From Chrysomallon squamiferum (lineage: Eukaryota > Mollusca > Gastropoda > Neomphalida > Peltospiridae), in assembly GCA_012295275.1 (NCBI GenBank), contig CM022670.1, positions 28,908,231 to 28,955,730 on the forward strand: a stretch of DNA of 47,500 bases. Direction: 5' to 3'. A model generated the notes under the pieces. It was not told the DNA's origin. It ran no database searches and worked only from the letters and a program-made list of their open reading frames with translations. Below are positions 12,809 through 23,830 of the stretch, piece by piece. Numbering within the stretch: the stretch's first letter is position 1; each line of letters starts with the position of its first letter. The position numbers were made by a program, and so were the translations under genes.

Positions 12809-12912
12809 CTAATTAAACTTAATTATTCCATCATGAGTTCCAATATTATTTCCAAGGTATTGACCTTGGAAATAATATTGGAACTCATGATGGAATAATT
12901 AAGTTTAATTAG
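12809..12912. repeat. Palindrome with two 50-bp arms
   Basis: Left arm 12809-12858 and right arm 12863-12912 are perfect reverse complements, separated by ATTG. The pairing extends about seven more bases outward with one mismatch. RNA from either strand would fold into a nearly perfect hairpin of more than 110 nt. No terminal motif of a known MITE family is recognised. It may be a recent inverted duplication, a foldback element, a hairpin-RNA precursor, or an assembly or replication artefact. Confidence 0.95.
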
Positions 12913-13862
12913 TGTTAGTAGGACAAACCAAGGTTGTTATATTTGAAGCTTGGTTCAAAACATACTACATACGTAATAAATAATAACATAGGTCAACAAA
13001 TACAACTTGTCTTAATAAGTCTTCTCTTCAGTTTGACATTTGCTTCATGATGTCCGCTACCAACATTCAAACATTTTCTCATCAACATCTTAGCAAAAGT
13101 CACTTCTTACATCTTTTCAAGTGAAATTAAGCTTCTGCTCCATATACATTCACATCACCAAACACTACATGTAAATTTTATAAGTACTGTTACATTGTAA
13201 TTCATCCAGTTTTTGTCCATACATTCCTAACATACTCTCACTGTAAAGTGCTTTGAGGCCCACTCTGCAAGTCATCTTTATTATTATAATTATAGCCTTC
13301 ACTAGCACTAAGACTGTGTCTCGAAGCAAAATAAAGAAAAATGTTGAAGCCCCAAATAATAACATATTAACCTTTTTGGTTAAGAGTCAACTTTTTATTT
13401 CTCGAAATGAAAATCTCTTTGGAGTATATGCTAAAAGATAATTAGTATTTGTTTTGGTACAGTACGATTTTTCTTCTCCTTCGTTCTGCTTTTAGTCCCA
13501 GGATATATTAAAATACGGATCAAGAAAGAAACATAAGTAAAATGAAGATAAAACATAACTTTCAAACACACTTACTCTCCTTTTAGTACCATATTTAAAA
13601 TCTTTTGGTTGTACCTATTCCAGACAGTGTTACTTTTACATCAAAGTTCATGGAATGTGTTTCCTTGTTCATACAAAAGAATATCCAAAAAGATGTTTAT
13701 TTAAATCTTTCCTTTTACTGTCTTTCTTTTTCAAAACCAGAAACCTTTAACTCAAATATAACGTTTAACTTCCTTCTTTTCACAAAAAATAAAAATAAAA
13801 AAATAAAAGGAGAAGAAGAAAAGAGAGAAAAAAGAAAGAAATAAAAAGCTATGTTCACTTAC

Positions 13863-14679
13863 TTAATCGCTTATTATGTTCTTTATCCGAAGGGCCGATA
13901 CACTCACACTTGGACAAAGTTATTCGTCTATTCATCATGTCCTGTTTGTGCTCGGGACGAGGCGTGTCCATGCTTTTTTGAACTACGTTGACTTCTCGAC
14001 CTGCGACGCGCCTTGCTGAGCCCGGGCTGTTGGCGCCTGCTTGGTTGTCGGACTGTTTAGCATCGGACAATACACTGGACGAACTGCTGCCGTACACCGC
14101 GTTCTGACGCTTTATTCGATTGAGCAAAGGTGACTCAGTCCCGTCGGATAAACTACTTTCCTTCGTTGCATAGGACATAACACTGCTGCTGTCACTGATA
14201 GACTCGAGAGAGAGTTTAGACCTGGATATGCATGTCTGTTCGTCCTTTTGGTCTGTTCTGAAGGTGCAGGCGTCAAATGTAATGATGGGTCTCGACAGGT
14301 CTTCGCTGCACGAGTTGAGATCAAAGGAATTTCCCCTTTCATGATCAGAACATTCTGAAGGTAAAGCTCCAGCGTCTTCTTCAGACGTCTGAGTAGAAAA
14401 CTGTCGCTTTTTTAATTTCCTGAGTTGTCGTTTCTGCAGAAACAACATCCTTTCTCGTTTCAGGTGATCGCCGTTGCTTTCACATTCGTCGTCGTCGTCA
14501 TCTTCGCCGCTCTGAAGCACCGGACCAACAGGCAGACTACGCCTTCGAGTTTTCTTAGTGCAAGCCTTGATGTTCTCCTGGGGATTTTCCAGAGGTCGAT
14601 ACAGCTCCGGGTCTGTGCGATTCCCAGAAGGAAGGGCGTCCGTTTCTGTATCACAGATTAATGCTTGACTCTCTCGGCC
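13863..14679 (-). CDS. Rim: Exon 5: large linker exon, charged and Ser-rich
   Basis: 817-nt exon encoding residues 201-472 without a stop. The acceptor is taken as cgtattttgaacag at 14680, because it gives phase 0; the donor TTAA|gtaagt at 13857-13862 gives phase 1, matching the next exon. The sequence is disordered-looking. It has an acidic block GEDDDDDECE (about 259-267), a basic helix KRERMLFLQKRQ... (about 274-293), several SxSS/SSSSS patches, and RRRSLP-type basophilic kinase-like sites. GC content is clearly above the introns. It corresponds to the variable RIM linker between zinc finger and PDZ, which is much longer in vertebrates. I recognise no folded domain. The open frame continues upstream to an ATG at 14736, but the phase argues against use of that extension. 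Confidence 0.88.
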
Positions 14680-15387
14680 CTGTTCAAAATACGAAACTAT
14701 GTAAGTGTCTAAGTTCGAGTTTCTATTCATATTCAACAGCTTTCAAAACAGCGCATAAAATCAAGGATTATTAATTTTTGCACTGAGTATGAAATCGGGA
14801 TTTTTCTTCTTTGATATTATAAAAGCGTATTAAGCATACATCAAAATGTCGTCAACAGCTGTGTATGAAATTATTTGCTGCCAAGGTCAAGTTTATGATA
14901 TTCATAATGCTTTGCAAGAGCGTTATTGCGACATATATCACGTCAACTTGTTATTCTGTATGATCAATGTAACTACAAAACTGAACAACAGCCATAAATG
15001 TAATTAGATCAAATACTATTTTTAACGTATTATCTAGTACAGCTAAAATGTTATTAATTCTAACAATATTTTTATGTACATTTGAATTATTATTAAAATT
15101 ATTTTTTACTTTAAAAATCAATAAACCCGTTGTAGACCATTTTGTCCGTTCCAACCTTCGCTCTGTCTAGTTATGAATATCTGTAGAATTAAATAGCACT
15201 GATAATATAACATACTGCTGCTGCTACTACTATTATTTTCATAGTCATAGTAATCGATATTAAAGGTCGACTTACTGTAGATTTTCAATGCATAGATCAA
15301 ACAAGACTGAATTTAACGTAGTCATATTACATAATTGTACATATATTTAAAACAAGAGCTAGTGTATCAAACAGATAAGTTACTTAC
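14680..15387. other. Intron between zinc-finger and linker exons
   Basis: About 0.7 kb of AT-rich sequence; nothing else is seen. Confidence 0.6.
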
Positions 15388-15558
15388 GCTATTATCTGAA
15401 TCGTAATCCACGGATAACGTACTTTTCAACTGAACCAGAACGTCATTTTCATTACCCTCGCTGTCTATTGGTGATGTTCTGTGATACCAACTTCCGGTTT
15501 TGCAGACCGCATCACGCTTCATTTGACACATGTTGCATCGCCATTTTCCGCGAACACT
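15388..15558 (-). CDS. Rim: Exon 4: last zinc CxxC and TGSWY motif
   Basis: 171-nt, phase 0/0 exon with acceptor aattaatttcag and donor AGC|gtaagt. It begins SVRGKWRCNMC, supplying C151/C154, the fourth pair that completes the eight-Cys zinc module. Then comes QMKRDAVCKTGSWYHRTSP. The TGSWY at residues 164-168 sits exactly where rabphilin/RIM have the SGAWF motif that contacts the Rab3 switch region. The aromatic pair is kept, and the small residues differ. The remainder (IDSEGNENDVLVQLKS..., about 178-200) is acidic linker. The exon is a multiple of three and could be skipped without a frameshift, but that would destroy the finger. Confidence 0.88.
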
Positions 15559-15720
15559 CTGAAATTAATTATTAATTACAGGAACAATATTGCTTTAATA
15601 CGCTTTAATATGCGCAGAAGATTATTTTGAATGCGAATTTCTGTAGTATATAAAGCATCATAATAATAATATCTTATAAAAAAAAAAAAATAATAATAAT
15701 GAAGTATCTGCAAAACTTAC

Positions 15721-15937
15721 TTTATTTTTCTTTACATCACGCCTGTACTTGGAAAATGATCCACAATTGTTGCACACTCGTTTATGACAATCGTGACACA
15801 TTCGGCCAATTCCGTCCACGAACTTGGTCTTATAGCAAAGTCTACACAGTCTAAGGTCTACGTGTTGCAGCTTGTCCTTTTGTGCCGACTGTTCTTGCAC
15901 TGTCATCTCGAACTGCTGGAGGTCGTCCGAGATCCGT
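15721..15937 (-). CDS. Rim: Exon 3: FYVE-like zinc finger, first six cysteines
   Basis: 217-nt exon with acceptor gtcgttgtcgttgtag and donor AAA|gtaagt; it enters completing an Arg codon and exits in phase 0. Residues 71-100 continue the helix (RISDDLQQFEMTVQEQ...). Residues 102-129 hold three CxxC pairs: C102/C105, C118/C121 and C126/C129, with the segment YKTKFVDGIGRM between the first two. RIM has the closely similar KTKFADG segment at the same place. In RIM, rabphilin and Noc2 this double-zinc module braces the Rab-binding helices. The basic tail (YRRDVKKNK) leads into the fourth CxxC on the next exon. Confidence 0.92.
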
Positions 15938-16429
15938 CTACAACGACAACGACAGTGACAACAGCTACAACATGAAGTCGCTGAGACTTCGAGTATCTTT
16001 TTTTTATTATAATAGGAAATAAACGCAGTACAGTAGAATGAGGCTTGTATAATGCATAACAGGCAATAAGTGATTGAGGCATGAAACCTTTGAATTACGA
16101 ACAGTTCGTAGCAAATGGAAATTGAAAGAAAATCTGTTTTTGAATTATTAGTTTGTCACATGTAGCGATTACAACAAAACCTGTTAATAATTTATGTATT
16201 GCTGGAATTTAAAATCAAGTTTATTTTTTTAAATTCAAATAGATATATTCATACTTTTTCTAAAGCAGTACTACCTTTGCCTAATATTGCCAACACGTTT
16301 CTCTTCGTTATTTTTTGCTTTGTCGTTCTTAGAGAAACTTATTCCAAAATGTTATCGCTTCAGTCGAAACTTCTAGAGAGCACATTTTAGTTTATGAAAT
16401 ATCCATTCATAATTCCATTATTGTTTTCT

Positions 16430-16467
<38 letters not shown>

Positions 16468-16957
16468 TAAAAGAATATAATTAGTCCTTTTCTTACCAAC
16501 TGGCGTTTAGGGTAGAGACAAGAATTACGTGTTTTAGGAGATCAATGCGTTGAAAAATATGTCACATAGATTGGTATGCATATAATCCTCAGTAAATATT
16601 TAACGGATTACTTTTCTTTACGTTAAATTAATTACCTCGACTTTGCTGAATGTTTACAATCTCTCTACAAGAATGTGTATAAACGTGGCGCTTAATCGAT
16701 GTGCAGCATATGGCGATTTAAATATTCTACCATTAATTTCTTACACGATAAATATAATAGGTAAACCAACATGAATGAATAATTATTTAGCCATTTTAAT
16801 TCTACCAGTCAATAGGTGACACGATTTTATTCCTTTCTTTTTATTTTATTTTTTATTTTTATTTTTTTGGTATAATGATGACACAATATAGAAAACCATC
16901 TGTTTTCTGTTGAACAAATATTCTTATTGATTATCTATCTATATATATATTTGTGTG

Positions 16958-17041
<84 letters not shown>

Positions 17042-17066
17042 TAGATAGATGTATAGATGTATAGAT

Positions 17067-17111
<45 letters not shown>

Positions 17112-17597
17112 TATGTATACACATACATATATCTGTATACATACATACATATATACATAAATATGTACATACATACATATATATATATGGACAATTATTT
17201 TAAAATATTTCTCTTTCAACTCCAGTATCAGTTCGCTTCTTTTTTAATAATATTAACGAAAAATAATAGAGTATTTTTGTGGTTGTTGATATTCGAAAAC
17301 TGCTGTTACCACCACTTCAAATGCCACTGCTTGTTTACTTAGACTACTGCTACCTCAACAATAGTCACAAATATACTACGATCACCACCACCATCAACAC
17401 GATACACATGTATATTACTTATACAAAAAAACAACAACAACCCCCAACTAATTTTACTAAAGATAATTCTATTACCACTACAGCTGTATGTGATACGTAC
17501 TACTAGTACTACTGCTACAACTACTCCTATTGCTGCTATAATTATTGCTACTACCACTACCACTACCGGAAATAATGAATTATAAAAGAAAGTTTAC
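15938..17597. other. Intron in Rab-binding region
   Basis: Contains (ATT)n at 16433-16468, the compound microsatellite at 16938-17190 and a CTA/CAC-rich triplet stretch at about 17300-17570. No exon is seen. Confidence 0.5.
16938..17190. repeat. Compound TA/GA/GACA/GATA microsatellite
   Basis: (TA)n, (GA)n at about 16977-17024, (GACA)n, (GATA)n, another (TA)n at about 17070-17108 and CATA repeats, all contiguous. Confidence 0.95.
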
Positions 17598-17788
17598 CTG
17601 ATTCGCTCGCTCTCTTCTTTCTCAAACTGTTCCTGGCGTCGAAATACATCTCGAAGGATAAGAAGCTCCTCAGGGGTCAAAGTCTCCAGTTCAGGGGTTG
17701 GGGGACACATTGGGGCTGGTGGGCAGGTGGCCTGAGTCTTGCTTTCGTCAACTTTTGACGACACAGTCTTGAAAACATGGGAAAGGCA
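17598..17788 (-). CDS. Rim: Exon 2: N-terminal helix of Rab-binding region
   Basis: 191-nt exon between acceptor ttttatgtgcag and donor CAG|gtaaac, entering in phase 0 and leaving with two bases. It encodes residues 8-70. There is a Cys/Pro-rich stretch (CPPAPMCPPTPE, about 29-40), then LETLTPEELLILRDVFRR followed by QEQFEKEESERI. The latter is a strongly charged amphipathic helix. RIM proteins begin with Pro-rich sequence, then a 'LT-EE' cap and an E/R/Q-rich helix that packs on Rab3. The same pattern is seen here, which is why I assign the Rab-binding helix. The split Arg codon (AG + A) is completed by the next exon. Confidence 0.85.
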
Positions 17789-17857
17789 CTGCACATAAAA
17801 AGGTTATAGCGGCTATGAGATTATGTAATAATGTATTTGTGTTTGATGCATGGGATG

Positions 17858-17896
17858 AGTGATGACTGGATGAATGGATGGATGGATGGGTGGATG
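17858..17896. repeat. Short GGAT minisatellite in intron 1
   Basis: About eight imperfect GGAT units within the 280-bp intron between the first and second coding exons. Confidence 0.8.
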
Positions 17897-18068
17897 TATA
17901 ACTTCGACTAGCGATTTGCAGAAAGGAACTTTTAAAAGGATCTACAGAATTGCTCAGGGTTTTAATCTAAAAAGAATGATAGTTTTTCTCGCATACCCAC
18001 TTAGCATATACGTTTTAGACAATGCTAATGTGTGATTAATCAGTAATAACGAACGTATAAAAACTTAC

Positions 18069-18161
18069 TTTCTTCATAAGAAATGCCATGTTCGTGACGC
18101 TACCACTGGGTTCATCTTTCACACGTGTCAACTTTCACACGTCTGTCAGCATCGTACAGCT
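18069..18161 (-). CDS. Rim: First coding exon, 5'UTR plus MAFLMKK
   Basis: Acceptor ttctaattacag lies just right of 18161 and donor gtaagt occupies 18063-18068. The ATG at 18089-18087 opens seven codons (M-A-F-L-M-K-K) ending in phase 0. This matches the phase-0 start of the next exon at 17788. All three frames of the exon contain a stop upstream of this ATG; in its own frame a TGA lies about 15 codons before it. Translation of this transcript therefore has to start inside the exon. The good acceptor implies at least one further 5' untranslated exon to the right, which I could not place with confidence. A short upstream ORF sits at 18135-18152. Confidence 0.72.
18135..18152 (-). promoter_or_regulatory. 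Short upstream ORF in 5'UTR
   Basis: ATG-CTG-ACA-GAC-GTG-TGA encodes five residues and ends 45 nt before the main ATG, in another frame. It overlaps the first of two direct copies of ACGTGTGAAAG in the leader. Such uORFs can dampen translation; here this is only inferred. Confidence 0.4.
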
Positions 18162-18299
18162 CTGTAATTAGAAATAATAAATACATTAACTATACGATAA
18201 ATGTAGATAGATATACATTCAGTGATTGTTTTTGGTTTTGGGTTGTTGTTTTGTTGTTTTTTTGTTTGTTTGTTTGTTTTTTTATTGTTTTGGTGTTTG

Positions 18300-18301
<2 letters not shown>

Positions 18302-18384
<83 letters not shown>
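18302..18384. repeat. (TC)n microsatellite next to first coding exon
   Basis: About 41 perfect TC units, 140 bp upstream of the exon in the gene's direction. Next to it are GTTT repeats (18240-18300) and a GGT/TGT triplet tract at 18431-18490. Confidence 0.97.
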
Positions 18385-18390
<6 letters not shown>

Positions 18391-18800
18391 CCTTGAATTA
18401 AATATGTATTTTTCTAGAGAATAACATTATTATTGCTGTTGTTGGTGGTGGTGGTGGTGCTGTTGTTGCTGCTGCTGTTGTTGTTCTTGTTATTATTATG
18501 TGTCAGAAAAAAAACGGATATTAACCATCTATCTTTCTGTCTCTGTCTCAGACTCACTGTCTCTCTTTATCTGTATATACGTCTATCTGTGTACATAACT
18601 GATTCTTTTAATGAACATTATGACAAAATGCAGACTAATTATCACCGTTTTATTGGTATTTTATTAATATTTCGAATACAAAACTAGTTAATAAAATGAA
18701 AAAAATAATAAAATATCAAATGAAATATAAAAACATAATCTCATTATGAAAAGAAACATTATCGTATATTAAAATATGTTACCACCAGAAAATATTTAAA

Positions 18801-18862
18801 CGCGCGCGCGCGCGCGCACACGTACACGAACGCTCACACACATATATACAAACGCACACACG
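18801..18862. repeat. (CG)n(CA)n alternating purine-pyrimidine tract
   Basis: Begins with eight CG dinucleotides and continues as CA repeats. CG runs are rare in this AT-rich window; the tract has Z-DNA potential. Confidence 0.9.
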
Positions 18863-20539
18863 AGAATATCAGTGATACAGAAAAGAGATATAGTGACTCA
18901 GAAAATGGTAAAATAAAAATAAATGTTTTATAATAACAACTAAAACCATTACAATATCGGCGCTGGATAGACGGCACCAATAATAAAGGCCTGTGTTTAC
19001 AGATACGAACTGTGCTGACCTTGTGAAAGAGAAAAAGTAATGTCGATAATGCTTTATTATCGTAATGCAGAATACACAGCTGTTATTTTAAATTCCCTCC
19101 ACAGATTATTAAGCTTGCAAAACACAGGTTATTAACAGAGGACAAGCGAAGGCTGTTAGCTTTGTTCTGTTACGTGATGATACGAAATTATTCTGTTTTG
19201 TTCTCAGAAGAAACCTAGTGATGCCTATATCGCTACTTTAATGTATATTTTACATAGTGGGATTGAAAGAAAAATTTAAAAACGAAAGACGCAAAAAAAA
19301 TAATAATTTGGTTAATTACAGTGTTACTAATCGTATATAATTACAATTGTTGTGTCACATAAATATGTATGTGTATAATTATTACTGTAAGAATTAATAA
19401 CATGTAAGAAAAAAAGGGAAGAAAGAAAAGAGGAAGCAACAAAGAATAGACAGAACAAAAGAACAGAAAGAACAGATATTACTGTTGTTGTTGTTGTTCG
19501 TGATGGTGTAGGTTTTATTGTTAATATTTAGCCGATGTTGACAAAAATTATGTTACTACAATTTAAAAAAAAAAAATTAATGTTTTTTTTTTCATCTTTT
19601 CATAATAAATTTCCTTTCAGCGCGTTATTTTCTTTTAAAAATCACAGGCATCAAATTTCTAAGTTTAACTTTATTTGTGACTATAATGACCCTTGAAAGC
19701 TATGTTTAAAAATCGTCAGTTATTGAATAATTCAAATATTTTGTTGTTAGAATTTCACTGGCGCCAAAGAATGAAAACAGATCTGTTGATTTTTATGCAT
19801 GTCACATCGTGCAGAATTTTTCTCTTGTGAAGCATGTGTAAAAATGTTTCGTAAGAAATAATCAAGTAATACATTTGATTTTCTCATATAGTACACAGAA
19901 TATGTCCCAAAATGTTTGTAGGTATGAACTAAAAAAACAATTATAAATTTTTTTTTTTAAATTGTTCTACATATATTATATATCAGTTGTTAGATATTTG
20001 ACTACCATAATGCAGATCGAGTGTTTTACAGTGGTTGAAGCTTACACACAGAGGTTAGGACAATCCAGAAAGAAAGAAAAATAGAGCATTTATATGATAA
20101 TATATCAAGAATATATCTCTGCAACAAAGAAAAAGTGGTTAGAATATCCAAGATTAACTGTTTTCTAATGTAATACATATCCATCCAAAACACATTTCAT
20201 AGAATCTTTCAAAATTACACACACACACACACATAAAAATGTACTTACAATACTTTTTTTGAAAACCATAAATTATGCATTAAAGAGACATAATTATATA
20301 TTTGTTTCCTAAGAAAGATATCCAAAACATTCAAATCCTAGAAAATATGGCCTTTGGTTTACAAAATAGTTTTAACAATACGGCGTAGAAACGGGTTAAT
20401 TTAATTTCTGGAAAAATGTCTCTATCCTGATCATAAATACGACTAAATGTGGAGCAGACTGACAATCTACCAACACAAAACTTTACTAATCCATACTCTA
20501 CAGTTTTACTCTGGAATTAATAAACACTTAATCCACAAT

Positions 20540-20760
20540 AGAGCATTTAGTGGAACATCAGATAGTCCAAAGTGCGCACAATGGTGAACTGATAACGTGA
20601 CCATCGATGTGTCAGCGAACTCTAGTCGTGATTGGCGCTGTGCGTATGGAAGCTAGCAGATAACTGGCAGCCAGAGGAAGAGACAAGCGGTTGAAGTATC
20701 TGACATCAAGTCACACGCCATGCTGTCATTAGTAAAACAATACACATGACCTGCCCTAAT
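20540..20760 (-). promoter_or_regulatory. Candidate promoter-like island
   Basis: Higher-GC stretch in AT-rich surroundings. On the minus strand it has CAGCGCCAATCACGAC (inverted CCAAT context), an ATCGAT, and no TATA. It is 2.4 kb upstream of the first recognised exon in the gene's direction. It could be a promoter or 5' untranslated exon; there is no direct evidence. Confidence 0.2.
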
Positions 20761-21779
20761 CCAGAAGCATGCTAAAACAGATTATTTCAGTCTTCAGCGC
20801 CAATATCCTGCTTCGAATTAATTTTCTCAGTAATCAAATATTTCTCACCACGGCAGAGAAAATGAAATTTTGTTCATCACAAACCCAAAAAATGTTGGAT
20901 AGCCAACATAATACGAAACTTAGAAAGAAATATTCGAGCGATATGATGAAGCTCTGTTGTTAGAGAGATGGAAAAATACATGACATCATGCAGGATCAGA
21001 CCTTGGTCTTGTCTGTGTTGGATGTTGTTCCAGTGCCCAAAGTTGGGTTTACTAAACGTCATGGTACGTGATTTCCTGTCTGCATGGAGATACACACAAG
21101 ACAAAAATATTCTGTTGTGCACCGACTAATGTTTCCTTTCTTATACGATAAATGGGGGGCGGGAAACAACATTGTCTGAAAGGTTAATGCCAAAAATGTT
21201 CGGAGATTATGATCAAAACATTCAGCAAATATTCACAAAAATAGTTAGAAATTTAGTTAATTTAATTACACAATCAATAAAAGATGGCAGTTTCCAAATT
21301 TATCAGTCGATTATAATAATAATACATCGACATCAGAGAACTCTAAACGACATGTACAACAATCATAAAAATATATCTTCAAAAAGGACAAAATGCCGGC
21401 CAGAATACAAAGGTTCAACAATGCTTATTAAATCGTCATATTTTATTACTGAAAGCAAATACTCTCTACAGAAAAAAAAATTATATTTCTTATCGTCATT
21501 CGTACTGTTGTTTAACCAAGTCTTGCTTACTGTTATTTAGAAAAGTGTACTGGTAGCTGAATTTACGTCAGTAATAAAATTAATGTGTTTTGTACGCCTA
21601 CACTGGCAGTTATCAGCTGCCATTACTCATTCTTATCTTCTCTGCTTGGTAGATAATGAGTATGTAATTAATAATTAAATAGTGTTCCGGTCTTATTATT
21701 ATACAGTATATGATACATTTATCTTAATGGTTTCGCATTTTACACCTACATCCATATATTATCAAAAATAGATACATAA

Positions 21780-22075
21780 ATACACATATGTAAAAACAAA
21801 AGAACTTACATAAACGAATACACATACATACATACATGCACACACATGCATACGTAATTACATAATAGATACATACATATACTCATAAAAATACACAAAT
21901 ATACATACAGGCGTATATAATATCGCAGATATATATACATAAAAGGCATACATAAACACATAAATGTACATATACATATACATATATTCATATATTCATA
22001 CATCCAAACATATACACAGAATATATGTGAATATAAACTTATATGAATGTAAAGATACATACACACATATATACA
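21780..22075. repeat. Imperfect CATA array
   Basis: About 300 bp of degenerate ACATA/TACA repeats. Tyr/Cys-rich open frames here are artefacts. Confidence 0.9.
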
Positions 22076-22305
22076 ACTACTAAAAAAAAAATATTAAATG
22101 AAAAAGTCGAAACCAAGAACAATTCTACGGTTTTCTATTAAAACTATTTAGGACAAAGGATTGAAAATTACATTCTGGAGATAATTTATTAAAACAACAC
22201 ATTAGCAGGGCTTGGCTTGGCTACCACTAACAACATATTTTCTTCGAGACCAATTTTAAACTGCAACAAATAACATAAATTGAAAACAACAACAAAGGTA
22301 CTTAC

Positions 22306-22445
22306 CGTACATGTCACCATCAATGTATCATCAATACGGCTAATCCTGTATTGATCCGGTGTATTCTGAGAATAGTATCCTGGGAATATTAAGTATATTT
22401 TCAATGTATAGCTCTTCCTCCTTTGTTCCTCGCTGATCTCCTTCA
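22306..22445 (-). CDS. Candidate alternative 5' exon
   Basis: 140-nt open stretch between acceptor aaaaccacacag and the strong donor ACG|gtaagt (22300-22305). Read in phase 2-0 it gives KEISEEQRRKSYTLKIYLIF, then PGYYSQNTPDQYRISRID, then DTLMVTCT. The phase-0 end would fit the exon at 17788, giving an alternative N-terminus. Spliced to 18161 it would run into a stop and be untranslated. No homology is recognised and the open frame could be chance. Confidence 0.3.
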
Positions 22446-22759
22446 CTGTGTGGTTTTAAATTTACAATAAAGTATTCTGCTATAGAAGTAGTGTATTAGT
22501 AACTACATATCGTCAAAGTAAAGTGAAAATTCTCGTAGGTATCACAGAACATCGTGATAACAGAAGAGTACAAATGGACGTGTTTTGTAAAATACAGCAC
22601 AAATCATTGGAAACGTTCAAAGCAGAAAAAGCTGAAAATGGCTATAAGCGTTTTTGAGAGAGAAAAAAAAGAAGAAATAGTTCAAAGTACTGTGCTAGAA
22701 TGGTACAAATACTACAGGCCTTCTTTAAAAGACCGCAGTAATAATTTTTGTTGTTTTTA

Positions 22760-23160
22760 ATGAGGAATTCTGAAAACGTTCTTCGTAAAAGATAATGAAA
22801 AAATACATTAAGTGTTTTCGCAAAATAATAATAAAAAGTTTTGGCGTTATAACAGAAATAACCCTAAGCGTTTTCGCAAAATAATATATAAACAATTTTT
22901 TAGAGTTTTCAACAATAGAACTTCTATTAGAAGATACTTGTATTATAATGGTTTGTGGGATTTTTGTTTTCTTCTTTTTACAAGATAATAATATTTTCTG
23001 AATAATAACAGAAATTAAAGGTTTTCACAAAATTAAAGAAGATGTTTCAAAGTGTCACTATGAAATCAATAATAATAAAAAATTTGTCTTAAATTAAAAA
23101 ACAAAATTCAGACGATTTTCACAAAATAATGGAAAATGTTTCAAGGTCTTACCACAAAAA
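22760..23160. repeat. Degenerate tandem repeat, TTTTCGCAAAATAATA theme
   Basis: The motif GTTTTCGCAAAATAATA recurs at about 22816 and 22873, and decayed copies (TTTTCACAAAAT) occur at about 23014 and 23115, some followed by GATGTTTCAA. It looks like an old minisatellite of uneven period. Confidence 0.6.
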
Positions 23161-23830
23161 AAAGTGAAAAATACAACTTATTCTGATTATACTTGCAATT
23201 GAAGTATTAACGAAAGTAACATCCACATCTACAATACTGCGTTTCGCATAATGAACGACTTTACTTTCCATACAACGAGCTGTTAATATGACAATGACGA
23301 AACCGAGAAAATTGGCAGATGTATTTAATATGAACAACAGTAAATTTTTCTTTGTCAATAACGTTTGATTCGTATATCTGAGAAAACTGTCTAAACTTTT
23401 AAAAAAATGAATAATCACTTTTTTAGTTATCATTTTATGACAGTAAATCTAGTAAAACCAGCAGATTATTCCCTGTGAGTGTATGTGTGTGTGTGTGGAG
23501 GATTTTTGTAAAAAGAACTAAAAATAATCACCGAATCTTTTCTTCTTTTTTTTCTTTTCTTTCAGTGTTGTTTTATTTTTAAAAAAGCGTTTTATAACTG
23601 GCAGATAGCTTAAAAATGAACCCGGTTGTGAGGTGTTAATGAAACTATTGATAATCAGTTCTTTTTACTTCACTGTCAACCTTTTGACATTCATATTTAA
23701 CGGTTCGTGTTTGTGTATGGAAGGGCTGCGATAAATGTTTAACGCGACAGATTATTGCTACTGTTTCACTAACACAACTCAGAAACTGGCATATCACTCA
23801 GTAATAACAACATTCATTGTACATTAAAAG

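Larger units (their letters stand above)
9045..13862. other. 4.8-kb intron between linker exon and PDZ
   Basis: Holds a plus-oriented SINE (9811-10020), a pogo-like DNA element (11533-12201), a near-perfect palindrome (12809-12912) and otherwise AT-rich sequence. A region at 12316-12510 is open on both strands but is not recognisable. Confidence 0.5.
18162..22305. other. Upstream region or large 5' intron, no gene seen
   Basis: AT-rich with simple repeats near 18.2-18.9 kb. One GC-richer island lies at 20540-20760. Open frames on both strands at 20769-21540 have no recognisable domains. Confidence 0.5.

Noticed and set aside
13575-13613. Possible 39-nt minus-strand exon (VQPKDFKYGTKRR) with gtaagt donor between linker exon and PDZ
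   Set aside because: In the phase imposed by the linker exon it meets a TAA; the acceptor is weak.
14425-14661. Open frames opposite to and shifted against the linker exon
   Set aside because: Shadows of the real minus-strand coding frame.
21172-21540. 122-codon plus-strand open frame
   Set aside because: No recognisable domain, no splice or promoter context, AT-driven Ile/Lys/Asn composition; a frame of this length is expected by chance in 47 kb.
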